From: Candidatus Binatus soli
GTDB taxonomy: Bacteria; Desulfobacterota; Binatia; Binatales; Binataceae
Direction: 5' to 3'
Length of the DNA stretch: 64,000 nucleotides
NCBI GenBank assembly: GCA_002479255.1
Contig: DLMJ01000047.1
Span: 1 to 64,000 of the forward strand
In this document: piece by piece, positions 8,242-15,547 of the stretch
Numbering within the stretch: the first letter of the stretch is position 1
How the letters are laid out: the number at the start of each line of letters is the position of its first letter
Notes under the pieces: model-generated
Databases searched by the model: none
What the model was told of the DNA's origin: nothing
Seen by the model: the letters and a program-made list of their open reading frames with translations, nothing else
Translations under genes and position numbers: made by a program

Positions 8242-8349
8242 ATGTCCGAGCCGGCAAAAGATTTTGACGCGATAATTGTTGGCGCGCGCGCCGCCTTTCC
8301 GTCGTTCGGATTCACGCGCCTGATGGCGGCAGCGGCGCGGGCCGCATAA
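8242..8349 (+). pseudogene. 35-codon remnant of a flavoprotein or thiolase N-terminus
   Basis: The ATG at 8242 opens a 35-codon frame containing DFDAIIVGARAAFPSFG and then stops at TAA 8347-8349. The first part resembles the FAD-binding start of monooxygenases (DAIIVGAR followed by Cys/Ala-Gly). AR-xx-Fx-SFG also resembles a thiolase N-terminus (AR-TP-FG-SFG). Neither continues, and the tail is Ala/Arg-rich. No good ribosome binding site is seen. I read it as a decayed gene end just upstream of the hydrolase gene. A real micro-protein is less likely. Confidence 0.4.
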
Positions 8350-8361
8350 TTCGGCAGACCA

Positions 8362-9192
8362 GTGGACGACGTCGAACTGGGCCGCTTCCCCGCGCAATGC
8401 GAGCGCCCCGAGCCGGTCAAGTTTGCATGGCCCATCGTGCTGCTGCCCGAACTTTTCACCACGCCGCGGCATCTTGCGCTGGTGTTCGGTTATCTCGCGT
8501 CGATCGGATGGGAAGTGTTCGTTCCGGATCTGCGCGCTGCGGTTGGCAAAGGCTCGACGCCTCCGCTCGAGAAACTTCGCTTCAATGACTTGGCCGCGTT
8601 GGCCGGCGAAGCGATCGACGGGATTGGCCGCGATGCAGTCGTGGTCGGTCACGGCGTCGGGGGATTGGTCGCGCTCAAACTCAGCGAGCATCGTCGAGTG
8701 AAGGCCGCGGTCGCATACGCGCCGCTGGCGCCGGGCTTTCGCACGCCGCTGGTGGGCGGAATCGCGAATCGGCTCGCGATGCGGTGGCGGCTGCCGATCA
8801 AGCCGCCGCGCGGCAGAATATTGTTCGAGTTGATCGCCGATTCCGATCCTTTCACTCGCGACGGTTTAATAAATGGGATGGCGCCCGATTCGGGCGCGAT
8901 CGCCGCCGACGTAATGGCCGGCGCGATCGAGTTTGCGCCGCCGGACAAAGCCGCCCCGCGCCTGGTTGTAGCGGGCGACTCGGACATCTTCGCGCCGCTT
9001 GCGCGGACCTCAAAATTTGCAGAGTCGATCGGCGCGAAGTTGGCGACGATCGCCGGCCGCGGGCATTGGCTGATTGGCGGACGCGCGCTCGAACGCGCGA
9101 TCAACGAGACGCAGCGATTCCTGGTGCGCGCGCTCGGCCAGGATTTGCTGCTGCTCTATCCCGAAGAATGGAAAAACGATCCGGGCGATTAG
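8362..9192 (+). CDS. alpha/beta-hydrolase fold protein lacking the nucleophile serine
   Basis: A 276-residue alpha/beta-hydrolase fold protein. It begins at a GTG with only a weak ribosome binding site; an ATG at 8428 is an alternative. The nucleophile elbow reads VVGHGVGG, with Gly98 where GHSxGG enzymes have Ser. The later acid loop (AGDSDIFAP) and the histidine loop (AGRGHWL) look normal. Without Ser, Cys or Asp at position 98, classical hydrolase chemistry is unlikely, so it may be a binding protein or a cofactor-free variant. It precedes the ECHDC3-like crotonase on the same strand by 44 bases. Confidence 0.75.
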   Translation: MDDVELGRFPAQCERPEPVKFAWPIVLLPELFTTPRHLALVFGYLASIGWEVFVPDLRAAVGKGSTPPLEKLRFNDLAALAGEAIDGIGRDAVVVGHGVGGLVALKLSEHRRVKAAVAYAPLAPGFRTPLVGGIANRLAMRWRLPIKPPRGRILFELIADSDPFTRDGLINGMAPDSGAIAADVMAGAIEFAPPDKAAPRLVVAGDSDIFAPLARTSKFAESIGAKLATIAGRGHWLIGGRALERAINETQRFLVRALGQDLLLLYPEEWKNDPGD

Positions 9193-9236
9193 CAGGCGGT
9201 TTGAAAAGTAAGAGAATGGAAAGCAGGTGAAACGCG

Positions 9237-10025
9237 ATGGCAAATGAAACTGCGCAGAAGAATCTGATCGTCGAGGAAGAAGCCGGGCTGGTCACGCTTA
9301 CGATGAATCGTCCCGAGAAGCGCAACGCGCTCTCGACTGCGATGATGACGGAACTGACAGCCGAGCTTCGCGCGATCGGCAAACGGGTCGATGCGCGCGC
9401 CGTGATAATCGCGGGCAACGGCCCCGCATTCTCGGCCGGTCACGACCTGGGCGAACTGAAGGGGCGCGACCTTGCATTCTACCGATATGAATTCGATCTG
9501 TGCGCGCAACTGATGCAAACGATTCAGGCAATTCCGCAGCCGGTGATCGCGCGCGTGCATGCGATCGCCATCGCCGCGGGATGCCAGCTTGCGGCGACGT
9601 GCGATCTCGTCGTCGCCGGCGAGAGCGCGAGTTTCGCGACGCCGGGCGTGAGGATTGGACTGTTCTGCTCGACGCCGATGGTTGCGCTGACGCGCGCAGT
9701 CGGACGAAAGCATGCGATGGAAATGCTGCTGACGGGGCAATCCGTCAATGCGCGCACGGCGGCCGATTGGGGACTCGTGAACAGGGTGGCGGCCGACGCG
9801 GAGTTGGTCGCCGAGACGCGCAAGCTCGCGATGCAGATCGTCGAGGCAAGCCCGCTCATCATTGGGATCGGCAAGCAGGCGTTCTACGCGCAGATCGATC
9901 TCGATACGGCCAACGCGTACGATTACACGAAGGAAGTGATGAGCCAGAATGCGATGGCGGCGGACGCGCAGGAAGGCATCGCCGCATTCCTCGAAAAGCG
10001 CAAACCCGTGTGGTGCGGAAGGTGA
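9237..10025 (+). CDS. enoyl-CoA hydratase/isomerase family protein, ECHDC3-like
   Basis: A 262-residue crotonase-fold protein. The oxyanion-hole segments are FSAGHDL and AIAAGCQLAATCDL. The block PGVRIGLFCSTPMVAL and the ending EGIAAFLEKRKPVW are diagnostic of the ECHDC3 subgroup (enoyl-CoA hydratase domain-containing 3). The usual two catalytic glutamates of enoyl-CoA hydratase are not evident, so the reaction on acyl-CoA is not certain. AGGTGA precedes the ATG. Confidence 0.85.
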   Translation: MANETAQKNLIVEEEAGLVTLTMNRPEKRNALSTAMMTELTAELRAIGKRVDARAVIIAGNGPAFSAGHDLGELKGRDLAFYRYEFDLCAQLMQTIQAIPQPVIARVHAIAIAAGCQLAATCDLVVAGESASFATPGVRIGLFCSTPMVALTRAVGRKHAMEMLLTGQSVNARTAADWGLVNRVAADAELVAETRKLAMQIVEASPLIIGIGKQAFYAQIDLDTANAYDYTKEVMSQNAMAADAQEGIAAFLEKRKPVWCGR

Positions 10026-10063
10026 ATACGAACAAGCTTAACTTACGGGAGGGTCACAAAAGT

Positions 10064-10528
10064 ATGGAGTTGCGACGAATCCTTGGGATAATTGCGGGAG
10101 CAATTGGGATACTTCTGGTCTGCTGCTTGCCGGCGTCGGCAAACGACCTTTGCTTTACCCTTGGCTCGAATGTGTACTTTACCAGCGTGTCGATCCCGTC
10201 GAAGAATCAGTGTGAAACGTTCTCCTTGGCTGCCAAGGCCCCCTCTTTCCCTGGTTATCTTGCAACCGGCTCGATGTGCTTGAGTTCCAACGGGACGACG
10301 GTGCTTCTTAACCTGTCCGACGGCTACTTCAATGGGACGGAATCGATACAGGGAACGTTCAACAAGAACACCGGCGCCGGGACCGTTAGTGATTGCACTG
10401 CGCCGGAAGGTAATCCCAACAAATGCTCGACGGCCGATGTCACTGTCAAGACATGCGCTACCCAGTCGATACCGGCCGCCGAGTTTGACCCGGCCCCGAA
10501 ACTGGTGAATTCGTCTGTGGGCGACTGA
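10064..10528 (+). CDS. secreted Cys-rich small protein
   Basis: A 154-residue protein with a clear Sec signal peptide (MELRRILGIIAGAIGILLVC, predicted cleavage near ASA-ND). The mature part has six cysteines spaced in a way that suits disulphides, and Ser/Thr/Asn/Gly-rich beta-like text. GGGAGGG precedes the ATG. I recognise no family. It has its own 3' hairpins (10537-10555 and 10628-10661). The protein is probably periplasmic or released. Confidence 0.7.
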   Translation: MELRRILGIIAGAIGILLVCCLPASANDLCFTLGSNVYFTSVSIPSKNQCETFSLAAKAPSFPGYLATGSMCLSSNGTTVLLNLSDGYFNGTESIQGTFNKNTGAGTVSDCTAPEGNPNKCSTADVTVKTCATQSIPAAEFDPAPKLVNSSVGD

Positions 10529-10536
10529 CGCAGCCA

Positions 10537-10555
10537 CCCCCGTATTGATCGGGGG
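10537..10555 (+). other. hairpin after the secreted protein gene
   Basis: CCCCCG (10537-10542) pairs with CGGGGG (10550-10555) around a 7-base loop, 8 bases after the stop codon. There is no T-tract, so it is more likely a 3'-end stabiliser than a terminator. Confidence 0.5.
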
Positions 10556-10627
10556 CGCGACGCTTGTTAATGTCGCATATGGCGCATCTGAATAAACGGA
10601 CTGCGTATAAAAACTGAAGGCAGAAAT

Positions 10628-10661
10628 GAGCCCGCGGGAAATCCGCGGGCTCTTTCTTTTT
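10628..10661 (+). terminator. intrinsic terminator just upstream of guaB
   Basis: GAGCCCGCGG (10628-10637) pairs perfectly with CCGCGGGCTC (10643-10652), followed by a run of T with one C. It ends 11 bases before the guaB ribosome binding site, which leaves no room for a promoter between them. It may therefore act as a leader attenuator for guaB as well as a terminator for the gene before. Confidence 0.85.
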
Positions 10662-10686
10662 TTACCGCCCAAGGAGGGTCAATCAA

Positions 10687-12141
10687 ATGGCGCATCAGGA
10701 GCTCCGCGAAGCACTTACCTACGACGACGTTCTATTGCTGCCGCAGTCGTCCGACCTGCTGCCGGCGAATTGCGACGTCTCGACCGCGCTGACGCCCAAA
10801 ATCCGCCTGCGCATCCCGCTCGTATCGAGCCCGATGGACACCGTCACCGAATCGCGCACCGCGATCGCAATCGCGCAAATGGGCGGGATCGGCTTTGTGC
10901 ATCGCAATCTTTCGATCGAAGAGCAGGCCGTCGAGATCGAGACCGTCAAGAAATATGAAAGCGGAATGATCGTCGATCCGATCACCGTCAGTCCAGAGCA
11001 GAAAATCGGCGAGGCGGTGGCCGTGATGGAACGCTACCGGATTTCCGGGCTGCCGGTCGTCTCGGACGGCCGCCTGGTCGGAATTCTGACCAATCGCGAT
11101 CTGCGCTTCGAACGGCGCCTGGACAAGCAGGTGCGCGACGTGATGACGAGCAAAGTGATCACGGCGCGTCCCGGTATCGACCTCGAACACGCCAAGGAAC
11201 TCCTGCAAGCGCATCGGATCGAGAAGCTGCCGCTGGTTGACGACCAGAATCGGCTGCGCGGGCTGATCACCGTCAAGGACATGGACAAGGCGATTCGGCA
11301 TCCCCACGCGAGCAAGGATCAGATGGGGCGGCTGCGGGTCGGCGCTGCGGTCGGAGTCGGTCCGGAGCGCGAGGCGCGGGTGGCCGCGCTGCGCCGTGCG
11401 GGCGTCGATGTCATCTGTATCGATACGGCGCATGGGCATACCCGCAACGTGATCGACGCGATCAAGGCGACCAAGCTCGAATGGCCCGAGGTCGAAGTCG
11501 TGGCCGGAAACGTCGCGACCAGCGAGGGCGCCAAGGCGCTGTGCGACGCCGGCGCCGACGCGCTCCGGGTCGGGATGGGTCCCGGATCGATTTGCACGAC
11601 GCGGGTGGTGTCGGGAGTCGGCGTGCCGCAGATCACGGCTATCATGGACACGATCGCGATTGCCGAGCCGCGCAACATTCCGGTGATTGCGGACGGCGGA
11701 ATCCGGTTCTCGGGCGATATCACCAAGGCCCTGGCGGCCGGCGCAAACAGCGTGATGATCGGCTCGCTGTTCGCGGGCACCGAGGAGAGCCCCGGCGAGA
11801 CGATTCTCTACCAGGGGCGCACTTACAAACTTTATCGCGGGATGGGATCGATTGCCGCGATGAATGAGCGCACCGGAGATCGTTACGGGCAGCTCGCCGT
11901 GACCGACGGCAAGCACGTGCCGGAAGGAATCGAGGGCCGCGTACCGCATCGCGGCTCGCTGGCCTCGAATATCGAGCAGCTGGTGGGCGGGTTGCAATCC
12001 GGGATGGGCTACGTGGGCGCGGCGAACCTGGCAGAGCTGCGCAAGCGGGCGCGCTTCGTCAAGGTCAGCGACGCCGGAGTGCGCGAGAGCCACGTGCACG
12101 ACGTCTTTATCACCAAGGAAGCGCCGAACTACCGGCAATAG
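10687..12141 (+). CDS. guaB: IMP dehydrogenase
   Basis: A 484-residue inosine-5'-monophosphate dehydrogenase, oxidising IMP to XMP in GMP synthesis. The N-terminus is LTYDDVLLLPQSSDLLP. Two CBS domains are inserted at about 90-205. The catalytic loop is GPGSICTTRVVSGVG with Cys303, and the phosphate site is DGGIRFSGDI. The active-site flap has YRGMGSIAAM, and the C-terminal K-site region is complete. AAGGAGGG precedes the ATG. A terminator-like hairpin sits immediately upstream, and a stop-abutting palindrome starts at its stop codon. Confidence 0.97.
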   Translation: MAHQELREALTYDDVLLLPQSSDLLPANCDVSTALTPKIRLRIPLVSSPMDTVTESRTAIAIAQMGGIGFVHRNLSIEEQAVEIETVKKYESGMIVDPITVSPEQKIGEAVAVMERYRISGLPVVSDGRLVGILTNRDLRFERRLDKQVRDVMTSKVITARPGIDLEHAKELLQAHRIEKLPLVDDQNRLRGLITVKDMDKAIRHPHASKDQMGRLRVGAAVGVGPEREARVAALRRAGVDVICIDTAHGHTRNVIDAIKATKLEWPEVEVVAGNVATSEGAKALCDAGADALRVGMGPGSICTTRVVSGVGVPQITAIMDTIAIAEPRNIPVIADGGIRFSGDITKALAAGANSVMIGSLFAGTEESPGETILYQGRTYKLYRGMGSIAAMNERTGDRYGQLAVTDGKHVPEGIEGRVPHRGSLASNIEQLVGGLQSGMGYVGAANLAELRKRARFVKVSDAGVRESHVHDVFITKEAPNYRQ

Positions 12142-12194
12142 CAGGGGTGAGCAGGGCTGAGCCCTGCACCCAGTATTAAGGCCGCCCGCCGTTG
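12141..12194 (+). repeat. stop-abutting GCAGGG palindrome, copy 2, with 44-base exact repeat
   Basis: Beginning at the last base of the guaB TAG are GCAGGGGTGA and then GCAGGGCTGAGCCCTGC-ACCC. The 44 bases at 12151-12194 are identical to 35806-35849. In the other copy the repeat continues into a complete terminator stem; here the right arm is missing and the sequence diverges at 12195. Confidence 0.8.
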
Positions 12195-12250
12195 TCCCGA
12201 GGTGGCCGGCTTGCGCCGGCATGAAGGAAGAATCACCTGCGCGGTGGGCG

Positions 12251-12274
12251 GCAGGGGCTGCGGCCCCTGCACCC
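12251..12274 (+). repeat. GCAGGGGC palindrome, copy 3
   Basis: GCAGGGGC (12251-12258) and GCCCCTGC (12263-12270) form a perfect 8-base inverted repeat around TGCG, followed by ACCC as in the other copies. This one is not next to a stop codon. Confidence 0.65.
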
Positions 12275-12349
12275 GCAGTGAGAAGACGCGAAAATCTGCG
12301 CAGCGCATCTTTTCGCGACTATGCGATGTAAGAGCCCGCGGGCGCGCGG

Positions 12350-12370
12350 CCAGGGGTCAGCCCTGCACCC
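12350..12370 (+). repeat. CCAGGGGTCAGCCCTG palindrome, copy 4
   Basis: CCAGGGGTCAGCCCTGCACCC is a degenerate member of the same repeat family, with the conserved CCCTGCACCC right end. It lies about 130 bases before the chosen ddl start. Confidence 0.55.
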
Positions 12371-12500
12371 GACGGTAAGATAAAGATGCCGGCCTCGCCC
12401 TGTTGGAAGTTTTTTGGGTGTCCTGAGCGGCCTTGATACTCGAACCTGCGGTCGCGCCATGTCAGAATCTTCGCCATCAAGCGGGCGGCGATCCGGCACG

Positions 12501-13691
12501 ATGGCAAAAAAAAAGCGACTCAGGGTGGGCGTCCTGTTTGGAGGACGCTCGAGCGAGCATGAAATTTCGCTGCGCTCCGCGCTGACCGTGATGTCGGCGA
12601 TGGATCCGGCGCGGTACGAGATTGTTCCGATTGGGATTGGCCGCGACGGGCGCTGGTATCTCGAGCACAATGCGCTCAAGCTGCTCGCCGAAAAGACGCC
12701 GCATCTTGCGGCGCTCGGCGCCGGCGGCACGCAGGTGACGCTGCTGCCGCATCCGGAAGGACAATCGCTGGTCGCGACGCCGGCAGACGGCGCGCGCGGC
12801 GAAATGACACGCACACCAGATGCGATTTCAGGCGCGCTCGACGTGGTGTTCCCGGTGTTGCACGGCACTTACGGCGAGGACGGCACCGTGCAGGGGCTGC
12901 TCGAGTTGGCGGGAATCGCATACGTGGGAGCGGGCGTGCTTGGCTCGGCGATCGGGATGGACAAGGACGCGCAGAAGCGCCTCCTGCGCGACGCCGGCGT
13001 CGCAGTGGTCCGATATTTCGCGATCGATCGGGCCGACTACCGCGACACTCCGGAGCTGGGGGCGCGGCTGGCGCGCAAACTTGGCTATCCCGTGTTTGTC
13101 AAACCCAACGCGCTGGGATCATCGATCGGAATCAGCAAGGTGAAGCGCGCCGCCGATCTCAACGCCGCTCTCGACGACGCTTTCCAATACGATCGCAAGG
13201 CGCTTATCGAGGCCTCGTGCGAAGGCCGCGAGTTCGAGTGCTCGGTGCTTGGCAACGATCGTCCCGAAGCGTCGGTTCCCGGCGAAGTCCTGGTCAAGGG
13301 TGCGCATGAGTTTTACGACTACGAGTCGAAGTACGTCGATCCCGACGGCTCCGCGACAAAAATTCCTGCCGAGGTGCCGCCCGCCAAGGCGAAGAAGTTG
13401 CGCGCGATGGCGGTGTCGGCGTTCAAGGCGTTGTCGATCCGCGGGATGGCGCGTGTCGATTTTCTCGCGAGCCGCGATTTGCGCGAGATCTACGTGAACG
13501 AGGTGAATACCATCCCCGGCTTCACAGCCATCAGCATGTATCCGAAGCTGTGGGAGGCGTCGGGCTTGCCATTGCCCGAGCTTATCGATCGGTTGATTGA
13601 GCTGGCGCTCGACGAGCATCGCGAGCGCGCCTCGCTCAAGATTACGTACCATCCAAAGTCGCCTGCAAAGCCCGACGACTCGGCCGATTAG
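12501..13691 (+). CDS. ddl: D-alanine--D-alanine ligase
   Basis: A 396-residue ATP-grasp ligase that joins two D-alanines for peptidoglycan. It starts MAKKKRLRVGVLFGGRSSEHEISLR, the family's N-terminal motif. The ATP-grasp segment KPNALGSSIGISKV and the metal and product site YVNEVNTIPGFTAISMYPKLW are intact. I use the ATG at 12501 because residues before it in the open frame are not family-like; the earlier ATG at 12459 is an alternative. The rdgB start follows its stop with no spacer. Confidence 0.93.
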   Translation: MAKKKRLRVGVLFGGRSSEHEISLRSALTVMSAMDPARYEIVPIGIGRDGRWYLEHNALKLLAEKTPHLAALGAGGTQVTLLPHPEGQSLVATPADGARGEMTRTPDAISGALDVVFPVLHGTYGEDGTVQGLLELAGIAYVGAGVLGSAIGMDKDAQKRLLRDAGVAVVRYFAIDRADYRDTPELGARLARKLGYPVFVKPNALGSSIGISKVKRAADLNAALDDAFQYDRKALIEASCEGREFECSVLGNDRPEASVPGEVLVKGAHEFYDYESKYVDPDGSATKIPAEVPPAKAKKLRAMAVSAFKALSIRGMARVDFLASRDLREIYVNEVNTIPGFTAISMYPKLWEASGLPLPELIDRLIELALDEHRERASLKITYHPKSPAKPDDSAD

Positions 13692-14336
13692 ATGGCGATG
13701 CGGCGGCTACTGATTGCAACTGCGAACCGGGCGAAACTTGCTGAGTACCGGTTGATCCTGCGCGGCATCGATCTCGAACTGGTGTCGCTCGCCGAGCTCG
13801 GAATTTCAGAGAGTCCCGAGGAGACGGGAGCGACTTTCACCGAGAACGCGTTGATCAAGGCGCGTTTCTACTTCCAGCGCGCGCGGATTGCGACGCTGGC
13901 TGACGATGGCGGACTCGAGATCGACGCGCTCGGCGGGGAGCCTGGCGTCCGGTCGCATCGATGGCTCGGTTCGGGTGGCGATGATTCGGATCAGGCGCTG
14001 GTCAACGAAGTTATCCGCCGGATGAAGGGCGTCGAGGCCGGGCGGCGGGCAGCGCGAATTCGCGCCACGATCGCGTTGATATACGAGGAGGGCGGCGCGA
14101 TCCGCGAGAAGACGGCCGAGGGCGCCATCGAAGGTGCGATCGCCGAGCGCGCGTACCGGGAAATTCGCGCGGGATTTCCGTATCGCGCGGTACTGGTCAT
14201 TCCCGGGCGCAACTGTTATCTGGGCGAACTCGGCGATGAGCAAGAGGCCCAAATCAGCCAGCGGCGGATTGCGGTGTCCAAGTTGCGGGACGAGCTCGAG
14301 CGGATAGCCGCAGGCCGCGGAGCCCAACTATCATGA
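13692..14336 (+). CDS. rdgB: XTP/dITP diphosphatase
   Basis: A 214-residue HAM1/RdgB-family pyrophosphatase that removes ITP, dITP and XTP from nucleotide pools. The substrate-binding start LLIATANRAKLAEYRLIL is present, as is the TFTENALIKAR block. The catalytic Asp region ADDGGLEIDALGGEPGVRS and a basic C-terminal segment follow. Its ATG comes directly after the ddl stop, and its TGA overlaps the ATG of the glycosyltransferase gene by four bases. The three genes are probably co-translated. Confidence 0.93.
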   Translation: MAMRRLLIATANRAKLAEYRLILRGIDLELVSLAELGISESPEETGATFTENALIKARFYFQRARIATLADDGGLEIDALGGEPGVRSHRWLGSGGDDSDQALVNEVIRRMKGVEAGRRAARIRATIALIYEEGGAIREKTAEGAIEGAIAERAYREIRAGFPYRAVLVIPGRNCYLGELGDEQEAQISQRRIAVSKLRDELERIAAGRGAQLS

Positions 14337-15544
14337 TCGAGGAGCGCGGGGTTAAGATCGCCACGCAAAAGGTGCAGCGCAAGCGCAAGGGCAAAGTCGT
14401 GGTGCTGCATCTGGCAGCGCGGTACCCGTTCGCGGGGGTGATTTGGCAATTGGTTCATCACTTGCTGGGACTGAGCCAGCTTGGTCTCGACGTTTACTAC
14501 ATCGAGGATCATCGCGCTTACGTGTACGATCCGACGATCGAAACCACCACCACGGATCCGTCGCGCAACCTGAAGGTCCTGGGTCGCGTGCTCGAGCGCT
14601 TCGGCTTCGGCGAGCGGTGGGCTTTCCTGGACTCGGTGAAAGAGCAATACGTCGGGATGTCGCGCGAACGATGCATGGATCTGTTTCGCGACGCCGACGC
14701 GATAATCAATCTGTGCGGTGCTACCGAGCCGCGTCAGGAGCACGAGCGCAGCCGCTGCCTGGTGTACCTCGAGACCGACCCGGGGGTGATGCAGCTCGAG
14801 CTCATGCGCAAGATTCCGACCACCACGGCGTTTGCCAAATCGCACAAATTGTTTTTCACGTATTGCTACAATATCGGCGCGCCCGATTGCCTGCTGCCCA
14901 CGGCCGGCCTCGATTGGCATCCGACCCGTCCGCCGGTGAATCTCGAACAGTGGCATCCGGGCGTCGGAGCGGCCGAGCCGCCTGCGTTCACGACCGTCGG
15001 CACGTGGCAGAATAGCGGCAGCGACATGGAAATCGCGGGCGAGACCTACCACTGGTCCAAACATCTGAATTTTCGCAAGGCGCTCGAGGTCGCGGCGCGC
15101 GCGAATCAGCCCATCGAGATCGCCACCAACCTGACCGGCGGCGCCGACTACGAACGCGCGATCGCCGGGGGATTCAGCATCACGCCGGCGGTGCCGATGT
15201 CGCTCGATGTCGATGCTTATCGCGAGTACATCAGCCGGTCGCGCGGTGAGTTCACGGTCGCGAAGGACATCTACGTGAGGACGCGCACCGGATGGTTCAG
15301 CGATCGCACAGTTTGCTATCTGGCGGCCGGGCGTCCGGTGGTCACGCAGCGCACCGGGTTTGAAAAGTTCATTCCCACCGGCGCGGGACTGCTCGGGTTC
15401 GACACGCCGGACGAAGCGGTCGATGCGATCGGGGAAATCAACGCCGACTATGCGCGCCATGCGCGGGCCGCGCGCGAGATAGCAATCGAGTATTTCGACG
15501 CGGTGAAACTGCTCGACGAAGTCGCGGTGGCCGCGGGGATCTGA
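14333..15544 (+). CDS. glycosyltransferase-like protein (CgeB/GT-B type)
   Basis: A 403-residue protein with a GT-B-like layout. The N-terminal half begins VVVLHLAARYPFAGVIWQLV, and the C-terminal half has GEFTVAKDIYVRTRTGWFSD then AAGRPVVTQRTGFEKFIPTG. That donor-site text is typical of CgeB-like or family-1-like glycosyltransferases. No signal peptide or membrane helix is seen. The four-base overlap with rdgB ties it to the ddl operon, which fits an envelope-sugar role, but donor and acceptor are unknown. Confidence 0.65.
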   Translation: MIEERGVKIATQKVQRKRKGKVVVLHLAARYPFAGVIWQLVHHLLGLSQLGLDVYYIEDHRAYVYDPTIETTTTDPSRNLKVLGRVLERFGFGERWAFLDSVKEQYVGMSRERCMDLFRDADAIINLCGATEPRQEHERSRCLVYLETDPGVMQLELMRKIPTTTAFAKSHKLFFTYCYNIGAPDCLLPTAGLDWHPTRPPVNLEQWHPGVGAAEPPAFTTVGTWQNSGSDMEIAGETYHWSKHLNFRKALEVAARANQPIEIATNLTGGADYERAIAGGFSITPAVPMSLDVDAYREYISRSRGEFTVAKDIYVRTRTGWFSDRTVCYLAAGRPVVTQRTGFEKFIPTGAGLLGFDTPDEAVDAIGEINADYARHARAAREIAIEYFDAVKLLDEVAVAAGI

Positions 15545-15547
15545 ACG

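Larger units (their letters stand above)
12195..12500. other. non-coding spacer rich in hairpins between guaB and ddl
   Basis: I see no convincing gene here. It holds a perfect hairpin GCCGGC-TTGC-GCCGGC (12205-12220) and two further members of the GCAGGG palindrome family. I find no clear promoter for ddl. Upstream in-frame ATG codons for ddl (12414, 12459) lie in this stretch but have no ribosome binding sites. Confidence 0.6.

Noticed and set aside
7912..8691. A 259-codon minus-strand frame across the small basic ORF, with a hydrophobic end
   Set aside because: The hydrophobic stretch is the complement of the Lys codons. The frame runs through the promoter unit's terminator and the hydrolase gene.
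10732..12222. A 496-codon minus-strand open frame opposite guaB
   Set aside because: guaB is unambiguous, and the antisense product is Arg/His/Asp-rich text without any domain.
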